A stretch of DNA of 10,719 nt, taken from positions 1 through 10,719 of the forward strand of contig CATJWA010000180.1 of the NCBI GenBank assembly GCA_949744025.1, read 5' to 3'. Origin of the DNA: an uncultured Eubacteriales bacterium (GTDB lineage Bacteria > Bacillota > Clostridia > Oscillospirales > Oscillospiraceae). Below the pieces are notes generated by a model. That model was not told the DNA's origin, did no database searches, and saw only the letters and a list, made by a program, of their open reading frames with translations. This document shows positions 1-5,644 of this stretch, piece by piece; within the stretch, counting starts at the first letter, position 1, and each line of letters starts with the position of its first letter. A program made the translations under genes and the position numbers.

Positions 1-30
1 CTGCCGCCCTTATGGGCGGCAGGGCTTTTA
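1..30. terminator. Hairpin terminator, probably intrinsic
   Basis: CTGCCGCCC (1-9) and GGGCGGCAG (14-22) form a perfect 9-bp stem with a TTAT loop. On the plus strand a short CTTTTA run follows, so it can end a plus-strand gene lying upstream of the window. It also lies about 45 nt past the stop of the minus-strand LysR gene and may serve both. The T-run for the minus direction would fall outside the window. Confidence 0.6.
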
Positions 31-67
31 ATAAATTTGGGGGTTATGTAATATATTGCGGTATGTA

Positions 68-952
68 TTATTCGCACGAATTTTTCAGCGTCCACACCGC
101 CTCGTTGATAAGAAGCAGCTTTTGCCCGGCGGATTCGCTGCGCAGATACGCCGCGCTCACGGGAAACTCCCTGCCTATGGGTGTGTACCCGAAGCCGGAG
201 TTGTCCACAAGATGGTTCCATTCCGTCACCAGCATGACCCCTCGGCCGCAGAAGGCGTCCATGACAATGCTGCTCATTCGCCGGCCCGGCAGAGTTTTCC
301 CCGGCAGTCCGTAGGCCTGGAAAACGCGCTCGGACATGCGCGCGAAAACATTCTCATCCCCGCCGCCTACAAGCACGGGTACGCCGTCAAAGGCCTGCAG
401 CCCCTCGCCCGCGCGGCTCTGAAAGTGGTCCAGAGAGTACAGCAGTCCGCACTCAAGCGTCTTGATGTGCGTTGAAAACAGGTCGTTTTTGCCGGAAAAG
501 GAGCGGTCGTAGCTCAGCGCGATGTCCACATCCCTGCGCCGCAGCGCCTCGACAAGCTCCGGAGGCTCATAAGCCTCGAGCGACAGGCGCACTCCTGCGT
601 GGTGCTCGGCAAAATATTCGCGCAGAGGCGTGAAAAACAGCGAGGCCTTCCACAGTGCCACACAGCCTATGCGCAGCTCGCCGCTGAAGGAGTCGGAATT
701 GCGCCGTATGTTGGAGATTATGTCCCTTATTTCGTCGGTGCAGCGGCGCAGGGCCGAGTACATGGCCTGTCCGTTTTCCGTCAGCCGTACGCGGTGGTCC
801 GTGCGGCTGAAAAGCTGAAAGCCAAGCTCCGACTCAAGCATGGCAATCTGCTTGCTGACCGCCGGCTGTGATACAAAAAGCCTCTCGGCCGCCGAGGAAA
901 AGCTGCCCTGCTCCGCCGCCGTGAGAAAATAATTAATCTGTGTAAGCGTCAC
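68..952 (-). CDS. LysR-family transcriptional regulator
   Basis: Predicted 294-residue DNA-binding regulator, a normal length for the LysR family. The N-terminal winged helix-turn-helix spans about residues 2-60 (SFSSAAERL, then SQPAVSKQI, ending in ELGFQLFSR), followed by a linker helix. The effector-binding domain begins near GELRIGCVAL. I chose the GTG at 952-950: the protein then opens MTLTQINYF, as LysR proteins usually do, and a G-rich tract (GGGGGG, 967-962) sits at ribosome-site distance. The in-frame ATG at 988 would add 12 residues, has no ribosome site, and overlaps a LysR-type operator. The gene is divergent from the TRAP operon, so it most likely controls that operon in response to the transported solute or a product of it; this is inference from context. 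The effector cannot be read from the sequence. Confidence 0.9.
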   Translation of the reverse strand: MTLTQINYFLTAAEQGSFSSAAERLFVSQPAVSKQIAMLESELGFQLFSRTDHRVRLTENGQAMYSALRRCTDEIRDIISNIRRNSDSFSGELRIGCVALWKASLFFTPLREYFAEHHAGVRLSLEAYEPPELVEALRRRDVDIALSYDRSFSGKNDLFSTHIKTLECGLLYSLDHFQSRAGEGLQAFDGVPVLVGGGDENVFARMSERVFQAYGLPGKTLPGRRMSSIVMDAFCGRGVMLVTEWNHLVDNSGFGYTPIGREFPVSAAYLRSESAGQKLLLINEAVWTLKNSCE

Positions 953-986
953 CGCCGCACACCCCCCAACATAATTTGATGACACC

Positions 987-1001
987 ATAAGTATTACTTA
1001 T
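987..1001. promoter_or_regulatory. LysR-type binding dyad (T-N11-A)
   Basis: ATAAGTA-T-TACTTAT is a perfect 7-bp-arm inverted repeat containing T988-N11-A1000, the classical LysR box. It lies in the spacer between the LysR gene and the TRAP operon and about 35 nt upstream of the chosen LysR start, so it could mediate autoregulation as well as control of the transporter. Assignment to this regulator is inferred from position and motif. Confidence 0.55.
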
Positions 1002-1025
1002 AAATAGATATATAGTTAATGTTTC

Positions 1026-1041
1026 ATAACCAATATGTTAT
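1026..1041. promoter_or_regulatory. Second dyad in LysR/TRAP spacer
   Basis: ATAAC-N6-GTTAT inverted repeat. If the promoter at 1064-1092 is used, its centre is about 65 bp upstream of the transcription start, where LysR proteins often bind their recognition site. The arms (ATAAC) resemble those of the 987-1001 dyad (ATAAG). Whether it belongs to the LysR regulator, or with the overlapping GTTA-N8-TAAC element at 1014-1031, cannot be decided from sequence. Confidence 0.35.
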
Positions 1042-1063
1042 AATTATATTACCATTTTAGTAG

Positions 1064-1092
1064 TGGAAATGCAAGAGGAAGTGTGATATTAT
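1064..1092 (+). promoter_or_regulatory. Candidate promoter of TRAP operon
   Basis: TGGAAA (1064-1069) and TATTAT (1087-1092) are separated by 17 nt, which fits a housekeeping-sigma promoter with a poor -35, as expected for an activator-dependent operon. A competing TATAAT at 1039-1044 has only a weak -35. Predicted start near 1098 leaves a leader of about 80 nt containing a stem-loop (GCCGTCAG 1112-1119 with CTGGCGGC 1140-1147, one G-U pair). Confidence 0.4.
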
Positions 1093-1177
1093 TACAGCAC
1101 AATAAAAATGCGCCGTCAGAATGAGAAGGAAAGAGGAGCCTGGCGGCACATTTGGATGAGATGGAGGTAAAAATGAA

Positions 1178-2485
1178 TTGAGTAATCTGGCAATCGCACT
1201 TATCGGTGTGGCCATACTGCTTGTCCTGCTCGTAATGGGCATGAACATCGGTATTTGCATGATGGCTGTCGGTTTCTTCGGCTTCTGGTACGTGAGAAAC
1301 TTCAACGCCGCGCTTACCCTGTTCAAGCAGATCCCGTTTACTCAGGCAACCACGTATTCCTTTACGGTCATACCACTATTCGTGCTCATGGGCAACCTGT
1401 GCTATTACTCGGGCATGTCGTCTGACCTGTTCGACTGCGCGCACAAGCTGCTCGGGGGCATGAAGGGAGGACTGGCCGCGGCCACCGTCGCCGCCTGCGC
1501 CTGCTTCTCCGCAATCTGCGGCTCCACCGCCGCCACCGCCGCAACCATGGGCGTCGTTGCCCTGCCGGAGATGCGCGAGCACGGCTATGACGACGGACTG
1601 TCCTGCGGCTCCATCGCCGCCGGCGGAACTCTGGGCATACTCATCCCGCCCAGCACCGGCTTTATTATCTACGGCATTGTTTCCGGCTGCTCCATCGGAG
1701 GCCTGTTCGCCGCCGGCATCCTGCCCGGCATTGTGCTTGCGCTGTGCTACATAGCCGCAATCGCGATAGTCGTGCACATTCACCCCGAGAGAGCTCCCGA
1801 CAAGCTGCACTTCACACTCAAGGAAAAACTCATCTCCCTCAAGGGCGGCGCTGCGATGATTATCCTCTTCCTCATCGCTATCGGCGGTATCTTCCTTGGC
1901 TGGTTCACCGCTAACGAAGCCGCTGCGGTCGGCGCCACCGCGGCTCTTGTCTACCTTATCGGCCGCAGAAAGTTCACCTGGAAGATTTTCTTCGACTGCC
2001 TGCGCGACACTGTTAAGACCAGCGGAATGATCTTCCTCATCCTGATTGGCGCTTACATCTTCGGCGCGTTCCTCACCATCACCCAGCTGCCCACCACCCT
2101 CGCCAATTTTGTCAACAGCCTGAACGTCAGCCGTTATGTCATCCTCGCCGTAATAATCCTCATTTACGCGGTTATGGGCTGCCTGATGGACTCCCTGGCA
2201 ATGGTCATGCTGACCGTTCCCATCTTCCTTCCCATCATGACCGGCCTCGGCTTCAATGACATCTGGTACGGCGTGCTGATGATAATGGTTATGGAAATGG
2301 GCCTTATCACCCCGCCTGTCGGCATGAACGTGTACATAGTCGCCGGCGTGGCCAAGGATGTTCCCCTGCAGAAGATTTTCGCCGGCGTGGCCCCCATGGT
2401 CGTGGGCATGTTCGTCGCAGTGTTTATCAACTGCTGCTTCCCGCAGATAGCCCTGCTCCTGCCCACCGCGCTTGGCTACATTTAA
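1178..2485 (+). CDS. dctM: TRAP transporter large permease (DctM type)
   Basis: Predicted 435-residue polytopic inner-membrane protein that carries the translocation path of a tripartite ATP-independent periplasmic (TRAP) transporter, driving solute uptake with an ion gradient. Family marks in order: the hydrophobic N-terminus, IPLFVLMGNL, GSTAATAATMG, GTLGILIPPSTG, FTANEAAAVGA, then LPIMTGLGF and MEMGLITPPVGMNVYIV near the C-terminus. Length matches the family. The start is TTG at 1178: the frame is closed by TGA at 1157-1159, and no in-frame ATG lies between that stop and the conserved N-terminus. GGAGG at 1163-1167 is 10 nt upstream. The ATG at 1173 is in another frame and stops after two codons. 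It is the first gene of the operon, 73 nt before dctP, which is not the common P-Q-M order. Confidence 0.95.
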   Translation: MSNLAIALIGVAILLVLLVMGMNIGICMMAVGFFGFWYVRNFNAALTLFKQIPFTQATTYSFTVIPLFVLMGNLCYYSGMSSDLFDCAHKLLGGMKGGLAAATVAACACFSAICGSTAATAATMGVVALPEMREHGYDDGLSCGSIAAGGTLGILIPPSTGFIIYGIVSGCSIGGLFAAGILPGIVLALCYIAAIAIVVHIHPERAPDKLHFTLKEKLISLKGGAAMIILFLIAIGGIFLGWFTANEAAAVGATAALVYLIGRRKFTWKIFFDCLRDTVKTSGMIFLILIGAYIFGAFLTITQLPTTLANFVNSLNVSRYVILAVIILIYAVMGCLMDSLAMVMLTVPIFLPIMTGLGFNDIWYGVLMIMVMEMGLITPPVGMNVYIVAGVAKDVPLQKIFAGVAPMVVGMFVAVFINCCFPQIALLLPTALGYI

Positions 2486-2546
2486 GAAATCCCAAATGTA
2501 ATTTTATGAATCAACTAAGGCAAAACCTTTCTTGATACAAAATTTT

Positions 2547-2552
2547 AGGAGG
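2547..2552 (+). promoter_or_regulatory. Ribosome binding site of dctP
   Basis: Perfect AGGAGG, 6 nt before the ATG at 2559. It settles this ATG over a TTG 27 nt upstream in the same frame and suggests strong translation of the receptor relative to the membrane subunits. Confidence 0.8.
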
Positions 2553-2558
2553 AAAAAA

Positions 2559-3761
2559 ATGAAAAAAGTCATAGCTCTGATTATGGCGCTTGTGCTCTGC
2601 CTGGCTCTGTTCGCCGGCTGCGGCGACAGCGGCAGCAACAACGCCAACGCGAATGCTCCCGCCGACAACAACAACGCAAATGCAAGCGCCCCCGCAGACA
2701 CCAACAAGGACACCACCCCCAAGGCTGACGGCAAGACCTACAACCTCATCGTCGTCAACCACGATGCCTCCACCAGTATGTGCGAGGAGTACATCGAGAC
2801 TCTGTGCAACATGATGGGCGAGGAGTCCGGCGGCCGCCTGACCTTCTCCTTCAACCCCGGCGGCTCCCTGCTGGGCGCTACCGAGACTCTCGACGGCGTT
2901 AAGAACGGCACCGCCGATATCTGCTGGTCCTGCACCTCCTTCTTCGGCAGCCGCTTCCCCATCTCCGAGTTCATCAACCTGAGCGGCAACGGCATTATAA
3001 GCGCCCGCATGGCCACCGACGTGTATCAGCAGATGTACGAGGAAATCCCCGAGCTCCAGAAGGAAATGTCCGGCTGGAAAATCATTGCCCTGCACTCCTG
3101 CTCCTACGGCCCCATCTCCACCGTCGGCAAGAAGATTGAGACTCCCGACGACTTCAAGGGCATGCAGATTCGTACTGCCGGCACCGTTGCCAGCCAGTAC
3201 ATCACCGCTCTGGGCGCCACTCCCGTAACCGTTCCGACCTCCGACGTGTATGAAGGCGTCAGCAAGGGCGTTTTCGACGGCTTCACCAACGACTGGCACA
3301 ATATCGACTGCTTCAAGCTCTTTGAGCCCATTGACTACTGCCTTGACATGCCCGTAAGCCATACCTCCTGCTTCGTCATGATGAACCAGGACGTTTATGA
3401 CAGCATGGACGACGAGCTGAAGGCTGTCATCGACAAGTTCTCCAACGGCTACGCCGGCGACATGGCTGCCTACTGGTGGGATTCCTGCAACTACTGGGTT
3501 GCCGACAAGATGCGCGAGAACGGCGTTGAGGTTTACAAGCCCTCCGACGAGCTGCTTGCATGGGCCACCTCCGACGAGATAGTTCAGCCCATCCACGAGT
3601 GGTACATCGGCTACCTCAACGATGCCGGTCTTGACGGACAGGCGATCTATGACAAGTGCATGGATATCGTCGCCCAGAACACCGAGGCTCACGCCAACGA
3701 CTGGGATGCTCCGTTCCATTACACCGACTGGAATGAGGATGTCAACACCTACGCTGGCTGA
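2559..3761 (+). CDS. dctP: TRAP transporter solute-binding lipoprotein (DctP type)
   Basis: Predicted 400-residue extracytoplasmic receptor that captures solute and hands it to the DctQ/DctM membrane complex. The signal peptide ends in the lipobox LFAGC with Cys21 as the lipidated residue, so the receptor is membrane-anchored, as expected in a Gram-positive-type cell. Residues about 22-60 are a low-complexity Asn/Ala/Pro/Asp tether. The DctP fold follows, with NPGGSLLGATETLDGVKNGT, then GMQIRTAG and VPTSDVYEGVSKGVFDG. Arg205 in GMQIRTAG corresponds to the conserved arginine that binds the substrate carboxylate in this family, so an organic acid is likely. The mature part contains about ten cysteines besides Cys21, unusual for an exported protein but tolerable in a strict anaerobe. 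The gene lies between dctM and dctQ. Confidence 0.95.
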   Translation: MKKVIALIMALVLCLALFAGCGDSGSNNANANAPADNNNANASAPADTNKDTTPKADGKTYNLIVVNHDASTSMCEEYIETLCNMMGEESGGRLTFSFNPGGSLLGATETLDGVKNGTADICWSCTSFFGSRFPISEFINLSGNGIISARMATDVYQQMYEEIPELQKEMSGWKIIALHSCSYGPISTVGKKIETPDDFKGMQIRTAGTVASQYITALGATPVTVPTSDVYEGVSKGVFDGFTNDWHNIDCFKLFEPIDYCLDMPVSHTSCFVMMNQDVYDSMDDELKAVIDKFSNGYAGDMAAYWWDSCNYWVADKMRENGVEVYKPSDELLAWATSDEIVQPIHEWYIGYLNDAGLDGQAIYDKCMDIVAQNTEAHANDWDAPFHYTDWNEDVNTYAG

Positions 3762-3812
3762 TTCCGCACACAACAATCTGCCATAACGGCTTGTAAAGGA
3801 CGGCGTTGATTT

Positions 3813-4346
3813 ATGAAAAAATTTCTGACGGGTTATACCACCGTCACCAACAAAGTCTGCTATTACCTGTGCTACGTCAGTATGTTAATGATAGCCTTCA
3901 TGATGGTCCTGATGTTTGTCGACTCCATGCTCGGACTGTTCTTTGACGGACGTATCGCCGGCTCCTATGAAATTGTGCAGGTAATGCTGCTGGTTGTCGT
4001 GTTCTCCTCGTGGGCCTATACGCAGACTGTTCACGGACATATCCACGTTGTCATGTTCGTGCGCATGATGCCCCAGAAGATTCGCTTCTTCTGCTTTGGC
4101 CTGACCGCTATTTTCTCCTGCGTGACCATGGGCTTTGCTGCCTATGCCGTGTACGGCGAGATGTTTGAGAGAATGGCCAGCCGCGAGGCTACCGCGACGC
4201 TTATGATTCCCTTCTGGCCCTTCTTCATCTTCGAGTTCCTTGCCTTTGCCCTGCTGGCAATCGTGCTTCTGTGCGAGGCTATCAAGGCTGTAATGGCGAT
4301 AGTCGATAAGGAATACGCCGAGGAAATCATGTCCACGTGGACCTGA
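3813..4346 (+). CDS. dctQ: TRAP transporter small permease (DctQ type)
   Basis: Predicted 177-residue inner-membrane protein with four hydrophobic segments (about residues 17-37, 51-69, 89-113, 131-156), the size and topology of DctQ subunits that pair with DctM. The stretch GSYEIVQVMLLVVVFSSWAY followed by HGHIHVVMFVRMMP is the family's typical second-helix region and following basic loop. Translation starts at ATG 3813; the ribosome site AAAGGA (3795-3800) is 12 nt away, rather far. The gene follows dctP after 51 nt and is the last of the operon, with a strong terminator about 40 nt downstream. The separate Q and M subunits with a DctP-type receptor argue against a TAXI-type system. Confidence 0.92.
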   Translation: MKKFLTGYTTVTNKVCYYLCYVSMLMIAFMMVLMFVDSMLGLFFDGRIAGSYEIVQVMLLVVVFSSWAYTQTVHGHIHVVMFVRMMPQKIRFFCFGLTAIFSCVTMGFAAYAVYGEMFERMASREATATLMIPFWPFFIFEFLAFALLAIVLLCEAIKAVMAIVDKEYAEEIMSTWT

Positions 4347-4382
4347 TAGGCCGCGCAAAAAGTATTAGCATTCAGCAACAGG

Positions 4383-4415
4383 AAAGGCCCCGACCGTTTG
4401 GTCGGGGCCTTTTTT
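4383..4415 (+). terminator. Intrinsic terminator of TRAP operon
   Basis: AAAGGCCCCGACC (4383-4395) pairs perfectly with GGTCGGGGCCTTT (4400-4412) across a GTTT loop and is followed by T's to 4415. It is a strong GC-rich stem with a U-tract, ending the dctMPQ transcript before the convergent regulator gene. Confidence 0.92.
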
Positions 4416-4427
4416 AACTAAAGCCTC

Positions 4428-4454
4428 AAAAAAATGAGCGGCCCGGCCGCTCAT
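4428..4454 (-). terminator. Intrinsic terminator of metalloregulator gene
   Basis: ATGAGCGGCC (4434-4443) pairs with GGCCGCTCAT (4445-4454); the innermost pairs must open to form the loop. Read on the minus strand the stem is followed by seven T's (4434-4428). The stem includes the gene's TGA stop codon (4453-4451). The plus-strand side also has a T-run (4454-4467), so it may work in both directions. Confidence 0.8.
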
Positions 4455-4828
4455 TTTTTGTTTTTTTCCCTCTCCGCTATGCTTTTGAGCGCATCGAAGG
4501 TCTCCTGGCTTATGTCGTGCTCTATCTTGCAGGCGTCCTCCAGCGCTGTACTCTCGCTCACGCCGATGGACATGAGCGCCCTACTGAGAAACTTGTGGCG
4601 GTCGTATATACGCTGCGCTATCTCCATGCCGGAATCGCTGAGCGTTATCAGACCGTCTCGTCCCATGCTGATGTACCCCGCCTCGCGCAGGCGCTTTACG
4701 GCGTAGCTTACGCTTGGCTTTGTCACGCCCAGGCGCTCGGCCACGTCTATGGAACGGATAAAGCCGTGCTTTTCCTGCATCATGAGCATGGCCTCAAGAT
4801 AGTCCTCGGAGGATTTCTGAATCTTCAT
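4451..4828 (-). CDS. DtxR/MntR-family metal-dependent repressor
   Basis: Predicted 125-residue regulator: an N-terminal winged helix (SEDYLEAML, VAERLGVTKPSVSYAVKRL, GYISMGRDGLITLSDSG) and a helical dimerisation/metal domain; the C-terminal SH3-like domain of DtxR is absent, as in MntR. By alignment from memory with B. subtilis MntR, Asp9, Glu12, His78, Glu103 and His104 match metal ligands D8, E11, H77, E102 and H103. Cys100 replaces Glu99 and matches Cys102 of DtxR. The start is ATG 4828, giving MKIQKSSEDYLEAM; the frame extends to 4927, but that extension is unlike the family and crosses the probable promoter. GGGGTGG lies upstream at ribosome-site distance. Divergence from feoAAB suggests that it represses iron uptake when metal is plentiful. 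The selectivity (Fe or Mn) is uncertain. Confidence 0.88.
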   Translation of the reverse strand: MKIQKSSEDYLEAMLMMQEKHGFIRSIDVAERLGVTKPSVSYAVKRLREAGYISMGRDGLITLSDSGMEIAQRIYDRHKFLSRALMSIGVSESTALEDACKIEHDISQETFDALKSIAEREKNKK

Positions 4829-4889
4829 TGCGCGTACCACCCCAAATTTCAGCTCCGCCCCGCGCGCTGGCGGGACCATAGCAGATATT

Positions 4890-4919
4890 ATTATATACAG
4901 CTTAACACAGCCGCAGCAA
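4890..4919 (-). promoter_or_regulatory. Candidate promoter of metalloregulator gene
   Basis: On the minus strand, TTGCTG (4919-4914) and TATAAT (4895-4890) are separated by 18 nt. The predicted start is near 4883, about 55 nt upstream of the ATG at 4828. A single TAACA half-site (4903-4907) lies inside the spacer. Confidence 0.55.
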
Positions 4920-4957
4920 GATTTCAATCACCAAAAATCCAAACGCTGCCGTCGCCG

Positions 4958-4975
4958 TGTTAGACACATTTAACA
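4958..4975. promoter_or_regulatory. GTTA-N8-TAAC dyad 1, candidate operator
   Basis: TGTTA-N8-TAACA, perfect 5-bp arms, 18 bp in all. It lies between the divergent promoters, about 60-80 bp upstream of the predicted feo start. It has the same spacing as the dyad at 5038-5055. Confidence 0.5.
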
Positions 4976-5001
4976 AGATTGCGCGGAATTGCAAAAAGCC
5001 G

Positions 5002-5030
5002 TTGACAAATTGAGTTAGAGGTGTTAAACT
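5002..5030 (+). promoter_or_regulatory. Promoter of feoA1-feoA2-feoB operon
   Basis: A consensus TTGACA (5002-5007) is followed after 17 nt by TAAACT (5025-5030). The predicted start is near 5037, giving a leader of about 63 nt before feoA1. It is a strong-looking promoter, consistent with an operon held down by a repressor rather than one needing an activator. Confidence 0.65.
5013..5030. promoter_or_regulatory. GTTA-N8-TAAC dyad 2 over feo -10
   Basis: AGTTA-N8-AAACT, 18 bp, one mismatch from the perfect form. It covers the spacer and the -10 element of the feo promoter, so a bound repressor would block RNA polymerase. Confidence 0.45.
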
Positions 5031-5037
5031 GCCATAT

Positions 5038-5055
5038 AGTTAAAGAACGCTAACT
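5038..5055. promoter_or_regulatory. GTTA-N8-TAAC dyad 3 at feo start
   Basis: AGTTA-N8-TAACT, perfect 5-bp arms, 18 bp, starting right at the predicted transcription start. Its centre is 25 bp from dyad 2. Position and repetition suggest the operator of the divergent DtxR/MntR-type protein; that link is inference. Confidence 0.5.
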
Positions 5056-5099
5056 CGTGCTTTTAATATCGCCCCAGAGGCGAATACGGAGGGGAGATT

Positions 5100-5309
5100 A
5101 TGCCGCTTATATTTGCAGATATCGGCGAAGAAAACATCATCCGCAGGGTCGGAGGCAGTCCCGAGGTGAAAAAGCATCTTGAAGCTTTGGGCTTTGTGGC
5201 CGGCGGCAGCGTGACGGTGGTCTCGTCCATGGGCGGGAATCTCATCGTCAGCGTCAAGGAGTCCCGCGTCGCGATAAGCCGCGAGATGGCCGGCCGGATA
5301 ATGGTTTGA
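5100..5309 (+). CDS. feoA: FeoA-family protein, first of tandem pair
   Basis: Predicted 69-residue cytosolic SH3-like protein of the FeoA family, thought to support FeoB in ferrous-iron uptake by contacting it. The core pattern is HLEALGFVAGGSVTVVSSMGG, then LIVSVKESRVAISREMAGRI, equivalent to the FeoA pattern of a Gly-Phe/Leu turn followed by beta strands. It departs from the classical form: the GDPI segment is replaced by GGNL and the RG..LSLR segment by KESRVAIS. The start ATG 5100 has a strong purine ribosome site (GGAGGGGAG, 5088-5096). It is the first gene after the feo promoter, 24 nt before the second feoA. Confidence 0.88.
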   Translation: MPLIFADIGEENIIRRVGGSPEVKKHLEALGFVAGGSVTVVSSMGGNLIVSVKESRVAISREMAGRIMV

Positions 5310-5333
5310 CTAAATAAGGAGAGGAGACAGTTT

Positions 5334-5558
5334 ATGAAAACACTCAGACAGGTAAAAATCGGCGAGAGTGCGAAGGTCGTGCGCCTGCACGGCGAGGGCG
5401 CGGTCAAGCGCCGGATAATGGACATGGGGCTTACCAAAGGCGCCGAGGTCTATGTGCGCAAGGTTGCGCCCCTTGGCGACCCCATAGAGGTCACAGTCCG
5501 CGGCTACGAGCTCTCGCTGAGAAAAGCGGACGCGGAAATGATTGAGGTGGCCGAGTAA
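5334..5558 (+). CDS. feoA: FeoA-family protein, second of tandem pair
   Basis: Predicted 74-residue FeoA protein of the classical type, with RRIMDMGLTKGAEV, VRKVAPLGDPIEVTVRG and ELSLRKADAEMIEV in order, making up a small SH3-like barrel. It should act in the cytosol as an accessory to FeoB. The ribosome site AGGAGAGGAG (5317-5326) is 7 nt before the ATG. It differs clearly from the first copy, so the pair is not a recent duplication; the two may have separate roles or pair with each other. It is followed by an 86-nt gap with hairpins before feoB. Confidence 0.95.
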   Translation: MKTLRQVKIGESAKVVRLHGEGAVKRRIMDMGLTKGAEVYVRKVAPLGDPIEVTVRGYELSLRKADAEMIEVAE

Positions 5559-5606
5559 GAGGCCACGCATAATTGGGGATATCCCCCGGGCGGGAAGCGA
5601 AGCCCG
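5547..5606 (+). other. Hairpins between feoA2 and feoB
   Basis: Three short inverted repeats lie at the end of feoA2 and in the gap: GTGGCC/GGCCAC (5547-5552 and 5561-5566, enclosing the stop codon), the palindrome GGGGATATCCCC (5575-5586), and CGGGC/GCCCG (5587-5591 and 5602-5606). None is followed by a T-run, so they are not intrinsic terminators. They could mark RNA processing or protect one part of the transcript; this is inference. Confidence 0.4.
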
Positions 5607-5644
5607 TTAAAAAGAGAGTATACAGCTAAAAGGAGTAAGCAATC

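Noticed and set aside
953..988. ATG start of the LysR gene at 988
   Set aside because: No ribosome site, it overlaps a perfect LysR-type dyad, and the GTG at 952 gives the usual family N-terminus with a G-rich ribosome site.
1108..1170. 20-codon upstream frame as a real leader-peptide gene
   Set aside because: No ribosome site before its ATG and the predicted transcript start is only about 10 nt upstream. Kept as part of a finding but not called as a gene.
2532..2558. TTG start of dctP nine codons upstream
   Set aside because: It would place the ribosome site inside the gene and add a non-signal extension before a complete lipoprotein signal peptide.
2511..3776. 421-codon open frame antisense to dctP
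   Set aside because: Its product is Gly/Val/Ala/His-rich with no recognisable domain, and dctP in the other strand has a lipobox, family motifs and a perfect ribosome site. It is a by-product of codon bias.
4826..4927. Longer start for the metalloregulator (33 extra residues)
   Set aside because: The extra stretch does not resemble the family and includes the probable -10 of the gene's own promoter; family proteins start just before the SEDYLEAM segment.
5288..5295. GGCCGGCC palindrome near the end of feoA1
   Set aside because: It lies inside coding sequence and is expected now and then in GC-rich DNA; nothing else supports a function.
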